This document shows positions 36,364-45,200 of a stretch of DNA of 64,000 bases, one piece after another; the stretch's first letter is position 1, and each line of letters opens with the position of its first letter. The DNA is from Verrucomicrobium sp. BvORR034 (GTDB lineage Bacteria; Verrucomicrobiota; Verrucomicrobiia; Verrucomicrobiales; Verrucomicrobiaceae), in NCBI RefSeq assembly GCF_000739635.1, contig NZ_BATQ01000147.1:28265-92264 (forward strand), given 5' to 3'. The notes beneath the pieces are model-generated. The model did not search any database and had not been told where the DNA came from. It was given only the letters and a program-made list of their open reading frames with translations. Both the position numbers and the translations under genes were made by a program.

Positions 36364-37794
36364 TCAGGCCACCTCAATGGAACGGCGCTTGTAGAGGAAC
36401 TCGAACATGTTCCCCTCATGCGGCTGGTTCCATGAAATTCTCATCGTGGAAATAGGACCGATGTTGAGGCGTTCGATCAGCGGCGAATCAAGAAGTTGTT
36501 CCTTGAACTGCGGATCCTTCGTGATGGCGGTGACCACCAGCGAGGGCCCGATCTGGGCGAGCATGTCCGCCTGGGGCACCTGCACGACGCTGGCAAAGGG
36601 ACACATGTACTCCCGGTTGCTCAAGGGGTGCTGGAAGGAATTGCAGTGCACGATGGTGGGGCGCATGTACACCCCGCCATTGAGCTCTGCTTTGCGCGGG
36701 CCATTGCGATACTTCGCCGTGACGTCCTCTGCGCCGGGCTCCTTGAGCCCCTGCTCAATGGCACCGTCAATGAACTCCGCCATCTTGGGGTTGGCAAAGC
36801 CAGAGAGCCTGGCATTGGGATCGTCCGACGCCAACGGAGCCAGCGGCCCCAGTTTCTGGGCCAGGGCATCTGCGATTTCAGCCGCGTACTTGGGCACCAC
36901 CACCGCGGAGGCGTTGATGCAGGAGCGCCCACCATTCTCGGAGATGGAGCCGGCAATGACGTCCAGGAACTCCGGCCAGCGCTCGATCTCATCTTCACCG
37001 ATGAGGATCTTGCTGAAGCCCGGGCCGTGGCACTCGAACTTGGGATTGTCCTTGTACTGCGCCACCGTATTGGCGTCACCAAAGATGAGCGCGCGTCCGC
37101 AAAGCTTCATCACCTCGCCCGAACCTTCGTGGTCCGTGGGATAGAAGCCAAAGGCCAGGGCAGGAGCACCGGCGGCGATGAAGGACTGAATGAGGCGGTA
37201 CGGGGTCCAGGGCTCCTCACGTCCCGGCTTGATGATGACCGGGGTCTTCAACGCGATGGCGGGCAGCCACAGGGAGTTCACCGCCGGGGAGTTGCTGGGC
37301 ATGACCAGACCCAGGGCGTTCGTGGTCGGGTAGTAGCTCACGGGACAGCCCGCCTGCTCACCGTAGCCCACGTCGATCACCTTGGTGTCGAGACCGCGGG
37401 TCAGACCATTGAGCACGGTCCGCATATTGGTGAGGGAATCGGCCACCTTGGCCATGTTCCGTTTCACCATCACATGGGGCAGACCGCTGGTGCGGCTGAG
37501 CGTCTCCATGTACTGCTGCGGCGTCTGGGTGTGCCCCTGGTCGCCCAGCGGCAGCTCGCCGTTGAGGAAATAATCAGCAGCTTTGGCGCAGATGGCGATC
37601 AGCTCATCCACAGTGAATTTGCGCAACGATTCGCGGGCCTCACCGATGCGGTTGAGGTCACGACGAAGAATGCCGGCGTTGACCTGGCTCACCGTGGCCA
37701 GGACTTCACCGGTGCGGTGGTCTTTGACCTCCACTTTTTCCAGGCTCTCGTAGGGCGCGCCTTTGCGCAGGGCGGGAAGATGGGGAATGCTCAT
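36364..37794 (-). CDS. Aldehyde dehydrogenase-superfamily protein, probably acyl-reducing (LuxC-like role)
   Basis: The protein has 476 residues. The ALDH fold is visible: PSNSPAVNSLWLPAIALKTPVIIKPGREEPWTPY and the nucleophile C292 in ENGGRSCINAS. The usual general-base Glu block (ELGGK) is replaced by ECHGPGFSKILI (about 254-265). Loss of that Glu is typical of acyl-transferring ALDHs (CoA-acylating and LuxC-like) that reduce thioesters. The gene starts 8 bp after a LuxE-like adenylating enzyme, so it likely receives an acyl group from it. Identity to LuxC by sequence is not clear to me. Confidence 0.75.
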   Translation of the reverse strand: MSIPHLPALRKGAPYESLEKVEVKDHRTGEVLATVSQVNAGILRRDLNRIGEARESLRKFTVDELIAICAKAADYFLNGELPLGDQGHTQTPQQYMETLSRTSGLPHVMVKRNMAKVADSLTNMRTVLNGLTRGLDTKVIDVGYGEQAGCPVSYYPTTNALGLVMPSNSPAVNSLWLPAIALKTPVIIKPGREEPWTPYRLIQSFIAAGAPALAFGFYPTDHEGSGEVMKLCGRALIFGDANTVAQYKDNPKFECHGPGFSKILIGEDEIERWPEFLDVIAGSISENGGRSCINASAVVVPKYAAEIADALAQKLGPLAPLASDDPNARLSGFANPKMAEFIDGAIEQGLKEPGAEDVTAKYRNGPRKAELNGGVYMRPTIVHCNSFQHPLSNREYMCPFASVVQVPQADMLAQIGPSLVVTAITKDPQFKEQLLDSPLIERLNIGPISTMRISWNQPHEGNMFEFLYKRRSIEVA

Positions 37795-37802
37795 CTGGAT
37801 AA

Positions 37803-38852
37803 TTAATACACGCCTTCCACGATCTTGTTTTCCATGGCCCCGAACGGGCGCACTTCAGCCACACCATCCCATTCATACGGGGCGCGCGGCTTGCGGCGGA
37901 GGGCCTCATCACGCTCCAGGAAGCGCGGCATGAAGAATTCCTTGGTCAGGGTGGTCAACTCCACACGGCCCCAGGTGTCATAGTCCACGGTTTCATCCGT
38001 GTTGGTGGAGTTCACCACACGCAGCACCGCACGTGGCTGGGGTGCATAGTAGGTGATGGAGAACTTGTCTTCCGGCAGCAGCGGGACGCTGGCGGCCAGA
38101 CCCATGAGCGTGTTCCCGTAGGTGGGGTAGAAACCGACGCGGTTTTCCAGCACCTCTTCCACGATGAAACGCACGTACTGGGGCAGCATGGTGGTGCCGC
38201 CGCAGAAGACGCCCCGGATGCCGGCGGCAAAGATGTCCACCTTCTCCGCCAGTGCTTCGAGCAGCTTCGGCGTGGTGAAGAGCCCGCTCACCTTGCGGTG
38301 CTTGAGGATCGTCGCCGCCTGGTCCACCACGTGGTCCATGTACTGGCGGGCCACATCGAACTGCTTGTTCGAGATGAGCTTCTTCACGAAGCGCGGGTCA
38401 AGATCGATGAAATAGCAGGAGGAACCGCGCACGTTGGCGAGGTGCTCAATCGCCAGGCGCAGACGACGGGGACCCGTGGGGCCCATCATGAGCCAGGCAC
38501 CGCCGCGGGGGAAATGCTCGTCGCTGATCTTCTCCGAGAACTCACTGTAGTCCGTCCTGAAATCCTCCCAGCCGATGCGCTGCTTGGGCATGCCGGTGGT
38601 GCCACCAGTCTCAAAGATGTTGAAGGGGCGGCCCTTGTAGGCGGCGGGCACCCAGACTTCCGGCTGCAGGTCACGGAGCCATTCATCCTGGAAGTGCGGA
38701 AACTTCTTCATGTCCCCGATGGTCTGGATCTCCTGGCGGGGATCGAAGTTCTTGGAGGCCCACTCCAGCCAAAACGGGCAGCCGGTTTCCGGGGAGAAGT
38801 GCCACTGGATGATTTCGCGGAGGTGGGAGTCGAGTCGTTCTTGAGCGGTCAT
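37803..38852 (-). CDS. LuxE-like acyl-adenylating enzyme (acyl-protein synthetase type)
   Basis: The protein has 349 residues. The P-loop of adenylate-forming enzymes is F-ETGGTTGMPK (80-90). It lacks the 110-residue small C-terminal domain of AMP-binding ligases, as LuxE does. Other blocks are RFIVEEVLENRVGFYPTYGNTLMG (about 227-250) and DYDTWGRVELTTLTKE near 295. It probably activates a carboxylic acid as an adenylate and hands it to the adjacent ALDH. A phenylacetate-CoA-ligase-like role is the alternative. No luciferase genes are present. Confidence 0.7.
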   Translation of the reverse strand: MTAQERLDSHLREIIQWHFSPETGCPFWLEWASKNFDPRQEIQTIGDMKKFPHFQDEWLRDLQPEVWVPAAYKGRPFNIFETGGTTGMPKQRIGWEDFRTDYSEFSEKISDEHFPRGGAWLMMGPTGPRRLRLAIEHLANVRGSSCYFIDLDPRFVKKLISNKQFDVARQYMDHVVDQAATILKHRKVSGLFTTPKLLEALAEKVDIFAAGIRGVFCGGTTMLPQYVRFIVEEVLENRVGFYPTYGNTLMGLAASVPLLPEDKFSITYYAPQPRAVLRVVNSTNTDETVDYDTWGRVELTTLTKEFFMPRFLERDEALRRKPRAPYEWDGVAEVRPFGAMENKIVEGVY

Positions 38853-38955
38853 GGTCGTCTGTCTGAGAATGGTGGATCGGTCAGGGCACGTAAACCAAAA
38901 AACGGACAGGCCGGGGGATGCCAGCCTGTCCGCGTGAAAGCCTGACAGGTGCAGA

Positions 38956-40584
38956 TTAGTTCTTGGCCACGCCCTGTGCGCCCTGCTTGAAGGCGTAGAG
39001 GTGCGTGTGAGTGGTCACGTAGAGGACGCCATTGGCGGCCACTGGCGTACCCATCACCGGGGATGGGAACTCGACGGAGCCGAGTTCTTTCATCTCCTTG
39101 CCCTCGGCAAGGATGAAGAGTTCACCTTCTTCGTTGCCGATGTACACCTTGCCATCTGCCACGAGCGGGCTGCCCCAAATGTGGCCCTTGGTGTCGAACT
39201 TCCAGTACTCCTTGCCCGTCTTCGCATCGAGGCAGAAGAGGCGGCCTGTGTAGTCGCCCACATAGATAAGGCCGTCCTTGATGGCCGGAGTGCTGATGGA
39301 GCGCTCGATGCCCTTGAAGGTCCACAACGCCTTGCCGGAGATGTCACCGGTCTGGGTGGGGTCAATGCAGCTGAACATGCCCAGGCCTTCGCCGTGCTCG
39401 GGGTCCTGGCCGATCGGCACATAGACCAGACCGTCGTAGTACACCGGGGTGGAGATGATCTCGCTGGGGCCGTCAAACTCCGCGTACTTGCGGGGCTTGC
39501 CGCTCTCGTCCTTCCGGTACTCCGGCGGGTTGGCATCGTAGCGCCAGTATTCCTTGAGCAGGTTCAGCCCTTCTTCGTTGGCCTTGGTCTCAGGAGCCAG
39601 ACCGTAGATCCAGCCGTCGCCAGCGGCGAAGACGATCTGCTGCTGGCCTTTGACGTTGGCTTCGATGGCGGAGGACCAGGAAGCGTGAAGCACACGGGCG
39701 CTCGTCTCAGCGCTCTGTTCCCCGAGCAGTTCGCCCGTGTTGGCGTCCAGCATGATGAAGCTCGGTGCATTCGGCGCAGGGATGTTCGTGTGGGTCCAGT
39801 CCACCCCGTTGCAGGTGGCGACGAACACCTTGTCACCCACCACAAGCGGATAACCGGAGGTCGCGTTGTGCTGGAACACGCCCAGTTCCTTGTACATGTC
39901 ATACACCCAGAGGATGTCCATGTCCTTGGCCCCTGGGGGCACTTCTACGGGCTTGCCATCAGGGCCAGGGGACGCCATGAAAGCGGCTTCGTCCTGCATG
40001 CCCTGGTTGCCATTGGCCATGCCGTCCACATCGAAGCAGATGATCTGGCAGCGGTTGCCGGGGACATAGCCCTTCTTGCCAACGATGGTCGGGGAGGCGC
40101 ATACGCCGAGGTACTCCCAGTCATTCACCTTGCCGGTGCCCATCTTCGGGCTGACCATCTGGTAGAGGAACTTGCCGGTCTTCTCTTCGAAGGCCATGAC
40201 AATGCCCCTGTCCCCGATGTGGGCAGGATTACGCGGGCTCTCGTTGTTCGTGCCGACGAACACCTTGCCATCTGCCACCACCGGCGTGCCGTAGGTCTGC
40301 GAGCCGAGCTTGGCCACCCAGAGACAGTTCTTGGTGGTGCTGATATCAATGTCCTCCGCGCCGGGGGCCGTATTGGCCTCCTGCGCATCAGGACGGAGAC
40401 GACCGGCGATCTTGGGTGCCGCCTTCGGGCCCAACTTCTTCCCGGGTGCCATCTCCACCGGAAGACCGGTTTCAGGGGACACCATGTTGCGAGAGTTCAC
40501 ACCGCCCCATTGGGGCCAGTCAGCAGCGTGCAGCCCCGCCACTGCGAAGGCAGCGGTAAGGAGGGTCAGAGTTTGCTTCTTCAT
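38956..40584 (-). CDS. Exported PQQ-binding-like beta-propeller protein
   Basis: The protein has 542 residues with a signal peptide (MKKQTLTLLTAAFAVAGLHAADWPQWGG). Repeated blades of about 50-60 residues carry the motifs VVADGKVFVGTN, LLDANTGELL and GLIYVGDYTGRLFCLDAKTGKEYWKFDTKG, that is W-D-x-x-T-G-like docking repeats. The PQQ-dehydrogenase catalytic residues and Cys-Cys ring are not visible, so it is probably a scaffold or sensor. It lies 48 bp from a second, larger propeller and downstream of it on the same strand. Confidence 0.85.
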   Translation of the reverse strand: MKKQTLTLLTAAFAVAGLHAADWPQWGGVNSRNMVSPETGLPVEMAPGKKLGPKAAPKIAGRLRPDAQEANTAPGAEDIDISTTKNCLWVAKLGSQTYGTPVVADGKVFVGTNNESPRNPAHIGDRGIVMAFEEKTGKFLYQMVSPKMGTGKVNDWEYLGVCASPTIVGKKGYVPGNRCQIICFDVDGMANGNQGMQDEAAFMASPGPDGKPVEVPPGAKDMDILWVYDMYKELGVFQHNATSGYPLVVGDKVFVATCNGVDWTHTNIPAPNAPSFIMLDANTGELLGEQSAETSARVLHASWSSAIEANVKGQQQIVFAAGDGWIYGLAPETKANEEGLNLLKEYWRYDANPPEYRKDESGKPRKYAEFDGPSEIISTPVYYDGLVYVPIGQDPEHGEGLGMFSCIDPTQTGDISGKALWTFKGIERSISTPAIKDGLIYVGDYTGRLFCLDAKTGKEYWKFDTKGHIWGSPLVADGKVYIGNEEGELFILAEGKEMKELGSVEFPSPVMGTPVAANGVLYVTTHTHLYAFKQGAQGVAKN

Positions 40585-40631
40585 AGTAGGCTAAATCAGG
40601 TTGGATCAACGTCCGGCGTACAGCCCGGGCG

Positions 40632-42917
40632 TTATTTGTTGGAGGTGACGGAGATGTTGTCCAGATAGGCACGTTTCTGGTTGAGCGGGGTGAAGCTGAA
40701 GATCCCGGGGGAACCTTCCTTGTGCACCATGGAGACGGGCACTTCGATCGTCCAGGCTTCGGGCTCAGGCTGGCCTTTTTCCCAAGCCTTGGCTTTGACC
40801 ACGCCGCCGCCGTCTGGGTTCGAATCCACTCGGGTCTTGAGAGTGTACCACTTGTTGGCGATGATCTTGTATGGCACCACTTCCTTCAGCCGCTCCAGGT
40901 TGGAGCTCACCTCCAGCTGGCCAGCGTTGCCGCGCAGCACAATGGAGTAGCGCTGGTTGATGAGACCGATGTCCGACTTAACGCGGGCACTGCCATCCGT
41001 GAGCACATCCGCCTGCAACGTGTAGTTGGACAGGTTGCTGGGCGCGATGAAGGTCGTGGCGCGCTGGAAGAGAATGCGGTCGAAGGTCTTCGCAAAAACC
41101 TTCTCACCGTTCAGCTCGCGCACATCGAACTTGAAGCGGGCACCGATCCAGGGGAGCGGCGGGTACGAGAACTTAACATGCTCGGTGGGCTGCTCTTCAT
41201 TCAACTCTACTTCGTTGAAAGTCATGTTGATGGGCAGGCCCTGCAGCACGCGGCCGCGAATGGTGCCGAAGATGCCGCCGTCACCCGTGGCCTTGAAGGC
41301 ACCAGCCGAGAGCTTGGCTTCTGGAGCCGCCACCAGTTCACCCGCTTCATTGAAGCTGGCATTCATCGAGCTCTTTACCTTCGCGGTCGGGGGAATGAAG
41401 CTCTCCCACTTGGCGTTCTTCACCTCACCCACCACGAAGCCGTTGGCATCCGTGCTGCGCACGCGGAAGCTCTGCTTGTGCCCGGGCGTGAGCACCACTT
41501 CGGCAGGAATGATCTGTAGCGCTTTGGCAGGGCCGACCTTGGGCACCTCAGCCACCGGGGTCGTGTCCCAGGTGATGCCTTTGTTCTCAATCTGGAAGCA
41601 GTAGAACTTGGCCGTGGTGTGCACATAAACCTGACCGTCGAACACCACTGGCGTACCGAGGCACTGGCCTTCCAGCTTCACTTCCGAAACGATCTCGGCA
41701 TCTTTGTCGCCGGGCTTGAGCACCACGAGACGACCGTCAAGCAGAGCCGCGAAGATCCAGCCATTGGCATAGGAGAGTGAGGCGTGTACGTTGGCGGTGG
41801 ACATCTTCTTGGTCCACTCGATCTCGCCAGTGTCAGCGTTCACGGCATTGAGCACGCCGGTGTCATCCAGCTGGTACACCTGGTTGCCAACAATGATGGG
41901 CGAGCCGTTGCTGCTGCCGATGTGGTTGCGCCAGTTCTCGACCTTGGCCGTTTCCAGCACGGTGGTTTCCGCTCCCGGGGCCGCAGGAGCCAGGGTATCA
42001 GGAAGCTTGATGGAGGCGAGGCGCCCCTTGTCCGTGGAGTCCACGTTTTCATCCCCGTGTACAGAGATGAGGTTGCCCTTGTAGAGCAGCACCGAGGCGT
42101 TCACCCCGTTTTTGCACGCTTGCCAGCGCCAGAGAGGTTTGCCGTTGCGGGCATTCACGCAGACGATGTTGCCGCAGCCCGTGCCGCTGTAGAAGACGCG
42201 CTTGCCGTCGCGAGTTTCAAACACCGGGGTGGAGAAAGAGCTGTCCACCGGCGGGCTTACGCCGGGCATGGACCACCAGACCAATTCCCCGGTAATCTTG
42301 TCATAGGCGTAGAAGCGGTCTGCTGCAGGACCATCAGCGCCCCAGTTGGAGGTGATGCCGTGAATGATGACAAGATCGCCTTCGATCACCGGCGTACCCA
42401 CGCGGGAGTTCGGGAAGCTCATGCGGCCGTAGTCCTCCATGGTGGAAATGCGCCACTGCTCTTTTCCCTCGAAGTCGAAGCAGGCGAAAATGCCGTAGTG
42501 CGTGATGAGATAAACGCGTTTCGTCACAGGATCCACCGCCGGTGCCCCGATGGAATAACGGTCGTACACCGTGTCACTCAGGAAATCCTTGAACTCGTGC
42601 TCCCAGAGAGCTTTGCCCGTCTTCGCATCCATGCAGGTGAGGGTCTCCACCAGTTCCTTGTCCTTGCCCTTGTAGCCCCAGGAGAAAACCTTCCCGTCGG
42701 CCACCACGGGTGCGCCGCGCCCGTTTGAGTCATGCACCCAGAGCGGTGTCGGGTTCAGTTTGCCCTGCTTGTAGTGTTCCAGAGAAACACCAGTTTGCAG
42801 CGGACCCCGCCAAATGGCCCACTGGTGGGCCTCCTTCGTTTCGGCAGCCTGGGAGGTGCCTCCTTGTATCAGAGCTGCAACGGCCAGCAGGCCGTAAAGG
42901 CGTGTGAGAGTAAGCAT
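40632..42917 (-). CDS. Exported large PQQ-binding-like beta-propeller protein
   Basis: The protein has 761 residues from ATG 42917 with a signal peptide (MLTLTRLYGLLAVAALIQGGTSQAAE). The first 480 residues are a propeller (CMDAKTGKALWEHEF, DTGEIEWTKKMS, VFDGQVYVHTTAKFYCFQ). An extra C-terminal part (about 500-761) looks like a beta-sandwich/LamG-like domain (EVELNEEQPTEHVKFSYPPLPWIGARFKFDVRELNGEKV.., AKAWEKGQPEPEAWTIEV). Such two-domain propellers are common in Planctomycetes and Verrucomicrobia and of unknown function. It precedes the smaller propeller on the same strand. Confidence 0.83.
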   Translation of the reverse strand: MLTLTRLYGLLAVAALIQGGTSQAAETKEAHQWAIWRGPLQTGVSLEHYKQGKLNPTPLWVHDSNGRGAPVVADGKVFSWGYKGKDKELVETLTCMDAKTGKALWEHEFKDFLSDTVYDRYSIGAPAVDPVTKRVYLITHYGIFACFDFEGKEQWRISTMEDYGRMSFPNSRVGTPVIEGDLVIIHGITSNWGADGPAADRFYAYDKITGELVWWSMPGVSPPVDSSFSTPVFETRDGKRVFYSGTGCGNIVCVNARNGKPLWRWQACKNGVNASVLLYKGNLISVHGDENVDSTDKGRLASIKLPDTLAPAAPGAETTVLETAKVENWRNHIGSSNGSPIIVGNQVYQLDDTGVLNAVNADTGEIEWTKKMSTANVHASLSYANGWIFAALLDGRLVVLKPGDKDAEIVSEVKLEGQCLGTPVVFDGQVYVHTTAKFYCFQIENKGITWDTTPVAEVPKVGPAKALQIIPAEVVLTPGHKQSFRVRSTDANGFVVGEVKNAKWESFIPPTAKVKSSMNASFNEAGELVAAPEAKLSAGAFKATGDGGIFGTIRGRVLQGLPINMTFNEVELNEEQPTEHVKFSYPPLPWIGARFKFDVRELNGEKVFAKTFDRILFQRATTFIAPSNLSNYTLQADVLTDGSARVKSDIGLINQRYSIVLRGNAGQLEVSSNLERLKEVVPYKIIANKWYTLKTRVDSNPDGGGVVKAKAWEKGQPEPEAWTIEVPVSMVHKEGSPGIFSFTPLNQKRAYLDNISVTSNK

Positions 42918-43419
42918 GGGAAGTTGTGGGATGGGCAGAGGGCGAATCGGCTGGGACTTTCTGCAGACTGCAAGTCGGGACGAAGTGCCTGTCTCCTGCA
43001 CGATGATGCCAGCACGGGCGGGGCGATGGAACGCCTTCCAGAGCTGAAATCTATCAGGCAGAGACTTGGCAGTGAGCACCAAATTGAGCCTTGGAAATCA
43101 GTGCGTTCACACCGTCTCCACAGGCCAGTTTGGACACTTTTTGGACGGAATCATTAGGTTTTCCTTACTTGCCACAAATGGCATATATCCATGTCAATCG
43201 GAAAAATAATAAAATATACCCCTCCCGCGACCGACTCTCGGTTCGCATAAATGATAAAGCGAACCTGTTTTTGAAAAAGTGACCTGTTAGGATTGACGCC
43301 CCCTCAAAAGATTTTAAGATTCCCTTGTTCTGCGGACTCTAAGTTTGGCAGGCCGATTGGGCGCAGCCTGGTTTGCTGTTTCCTTTCGTTCCGATCCTCG
43401 TATTGGTTGCTGGATCGCT

Positions 43420-43453
43420 GGCTCTCCGGTCGAAAGGCCGGAGAGCCTCTCTT
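43420..43453 (+). terminator. Rho-independent terminator with no preceding gene
   Basis: A perfect 10-bp stem (GGCTCTCCGG and CCGGAGAGCC) with an 8-base loop (TCGAAAGG) is followed by TCTCTTTTTT. It is oriented to end plus-strand transcription, yet no coding gene on that strand precedes it. Confidence 0.8.
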
Positions 43454-43529
43454 TTTTCGGGGCCCGGGAGGGCAGCAGAAGCCCGTCACTGGACCGTTGG
43501 TCCAGGGGCGCCCACATGCACTGCCTGGC

Positions 43530-43696
43530 CCAAGGAGCGGCGGTTTGTGCTTGCACAACCGCGGATGTCGAACAGCGCGGTTGACGGTCAATCTCCCTGC
43601 ACTGGATGAGGCCTTACTGCCGCTTGCTGATTTGAAGTCGATTCTCCCTTCCGGCGACCAACGGCGGTTGTGCAAGCACAAACCGCCGCTCTTTGG
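43530..43696. repeat. 167-bp element with 33-34-base inverted arms
   Basis: The left arm (43530-43562) starts CCAAGGAGCGGCGGTTTG. The right arm (43663-43696) is its reverse complement with one mismatch and one extra base. Each arm contains its own hairpin (GCGGTT..GTGC and GCAC..AACCGC). This is the same logic as the other paired-hairpin repeats but with longer arms. No transposase lies within. Confidence 0.75.
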
Positions 43697-43703
43697 AGAA
43701 CTC

Positions 43704-45200
43704 CTACAGTGATTGCAACCCCGCCTTGGGGTAGAGGTGCGCCAGGATCACGGTCCCCAGTTCGACGACCAAGGTCTCCATCTCCTCATTCAGGCTGCCC
43801 ACGCCCACGTCCCGCTTGGATGAGCGCATCCACACGGAGTCCACCTTGTCCTTGAGCGCCTCGACGATGATGGACACCTCCTGCTGCCAGTGCGCCGGCC
43901 GGGGATCACGCTTCCAAGCCCCGCGCCCTCTGCCGAAATGGGCCACCGCCAGGTAGCTAAGCAGGGCGAGCTTCACCTGCTCCCGGAAGTGTTCCTTGGA
44001 CCAATGCAGCTTGTTGTCATCTCCGCGGACGAGGTGGTAGCTCTTGATCAACGCATAGGCCCCCAGGCCTCCACTGATACCGCCGATCAAGGCACCCCCG
44101 CCAAAGGTGAGTCCGCCAGCCTTGAGGTCCACCACGAGCCCCGCAAGGGCCCCAGAGGCGATGCCGCTCAGGGCACCCCAGACTGCCGCCTCCACATGCT
44201 GAGGGGTCGAAAAGTCCTGCCGGGCCGCCTTGAGCATTTCCCCTTCCTCGTCGGCTCCTTCCAGGTCGTGGAGGGCGATGAGTTCGTTCATGGTCTGCTC
44301 CGCCCGGGAGGCCAGGGACTGGCTGAGCTTCTGGCGGGCTTCGCTCCATTCCGACTCGATCTGCCCACGCTGGAAGCCCAGTTTCTGCAAAAAGCTCTCT
44401 GGCTTGACGCTGACGCCGTCCAGGGCATTGGCCGTTAACTGATGCGCCAGAGCCCGCATGGAGCGGCGAAAGACCTCCTCATTGCGGCGGGACCAGGCTT
44501 TCTCGATCTCTGCAAAGGTCTCCTGGCGTTCTTCAGGCAGTACTTCGGCCAGGGTGTCCAGGAGTTCCCCCTCCTGCACCCAGCACCGGGAGAAGGCATC
44601 CATGTTCAGCACCGCCTTCACAATCGGGAACTTCTCCAAGTGAGACTTCCACACCTTCTCCTCTGCCGCTTCTTCCTCCGAAGGGCGTGGGGCTCCGGTC
44701 TGGTTGAGCAGCACCAGGACGGGCTTGCCCAGCCAGCCTAGAATCTCCATCTCCGGCTCCACGAAGGTGCCACCCGCGAGGCTCTCGCTGGCATTCACGA
44801 GGTACAACACCACATCGGCATCCTCCCGCACGTTGCGCAGAGCCTGCTGGCTGCACCAGAGTGGCATGTCGGTGAAGCGATCCCACATCTGGGTGAAGAA
44901 CCACGCCAGAGGCCTCTCCATGCGCTGGAGCCGCTTCAGCAACCGGGAGGAGTCACCGAAACCAGGCGTGTCCCAGAGGACCAGCATGGCGTCCTCCGCC
45001 TCCATCAGAGTGTAGGAGGTGTTGTACAGGGTGACGTGGGCGGCATCTCGAACCTCCCCCACATCCCGGCGCAGAAGGGTGCGCGCCAGCGTGGTCTTGC
45101 CGGCGTTGGTATGAGAAATGAGGCTGAGGGTGATCGTTTTCGGCACGGCGCGTGTGGCTTTGTCCAAAGTCGGGATTCTGTCTGCTGCAAGGGGATTCAT
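43704..45200 (-). CDS. GTPase with DUF3482 domain
   Basis: The protein has 498 residues from ATG 45200. G1 is SHTNAGKTT (29-37), G3 is DTPGFGDS (from D77) and a G4-like NQTG follows. A long helical region and a hydrophobic Gly-rich part (GALSGIASGALAGLV.., GGGALIGGISGGLGAYAL, about 335-380) suggest membrane insertion, as in DUF3482 proteins. The start codon overlaps the stop of the DUF2868 gene (TGATG). DUF3482 and DUF2868 genes are adjacent in many bacteria and are of unknown function. Confidence 0.82.
   Translation of the reverse strand: MNPLAADRIPTLDKATRAVPKTITLSLISHTNAGKTTLARTLLRRDVGEVRDAAHVTLYNTSYTLMEAEDAMLVLWDTPGFGDSSRLLKRLQRMERPLAWFFTQMWDRFTDMPLWCSQQALRNVREDADVVLYLVNASESLAGGTFVEPEMEILGWLGKPVLVLLNQTGAPRPSEEEAAEEKVWKSHLEKFPIVKAVLNMDAFSRCWVQEGELLDTLAEVLPEERQETFAEIEKAWSRRNEEVFRRSMRALAHQLTANALDGVSVKPESFLQKLGFQRGQIESEWSEARQKLSQSLASRAEQTMNELIALHDLEGADEEGEMLKAARQDFSTPQHVEAAVWGALSGIASGALAGLVVDLKAGGLTFGGGALIGGISGGLGAYALIKSYHLVRGDDNKLHWSKEHFREQVKLALLSYLAVAHFGRGRGAWKRDPRPAHWQQEVSIIVEALKDKVDSVWMRSSKRDVGVGSLNEEMETLVVELGTVILAHLYPKAGLQSL

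Larger units (their letters stand above)
42918..43703. other. Long intergenic region with terminator and inverted-repeat element
   Basis: No protein gene is convincing here in 786 bp. The first 230 bp must hold the promoter of the propeller operon. An AT-rich part (about 43140-43320) is followed by a well-formed terminator (43420-43453) with no annotated gene before it on the plus strand, so a small RNA may lie upstream. A 167-bp inverted-repeat element (43530-43696) ends 8 bp before the GTPase stop. Confidence 0.6.

Noticed and set aside
39001..40668. Open frame of 555 residues on the plus strand opposite the smaller beta-propeller
   Set aside because: It mirrors the propeller blades and has no independent motif or signal.
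43290..43453. 6S RNA or tRNA in the gap before the orphan terminator
   Set aside because: I could not draw a cloverleaf or the 6S central bubble with confidence; kept only as an unspecified small-RNA candidate.
43293..43712. Overlapping short frames on both strands in the propeller-GTPase gap
   Set aside because: They lie in the inverted-repeat element and the terminator, have no motifs and no ribosome-binding sites.
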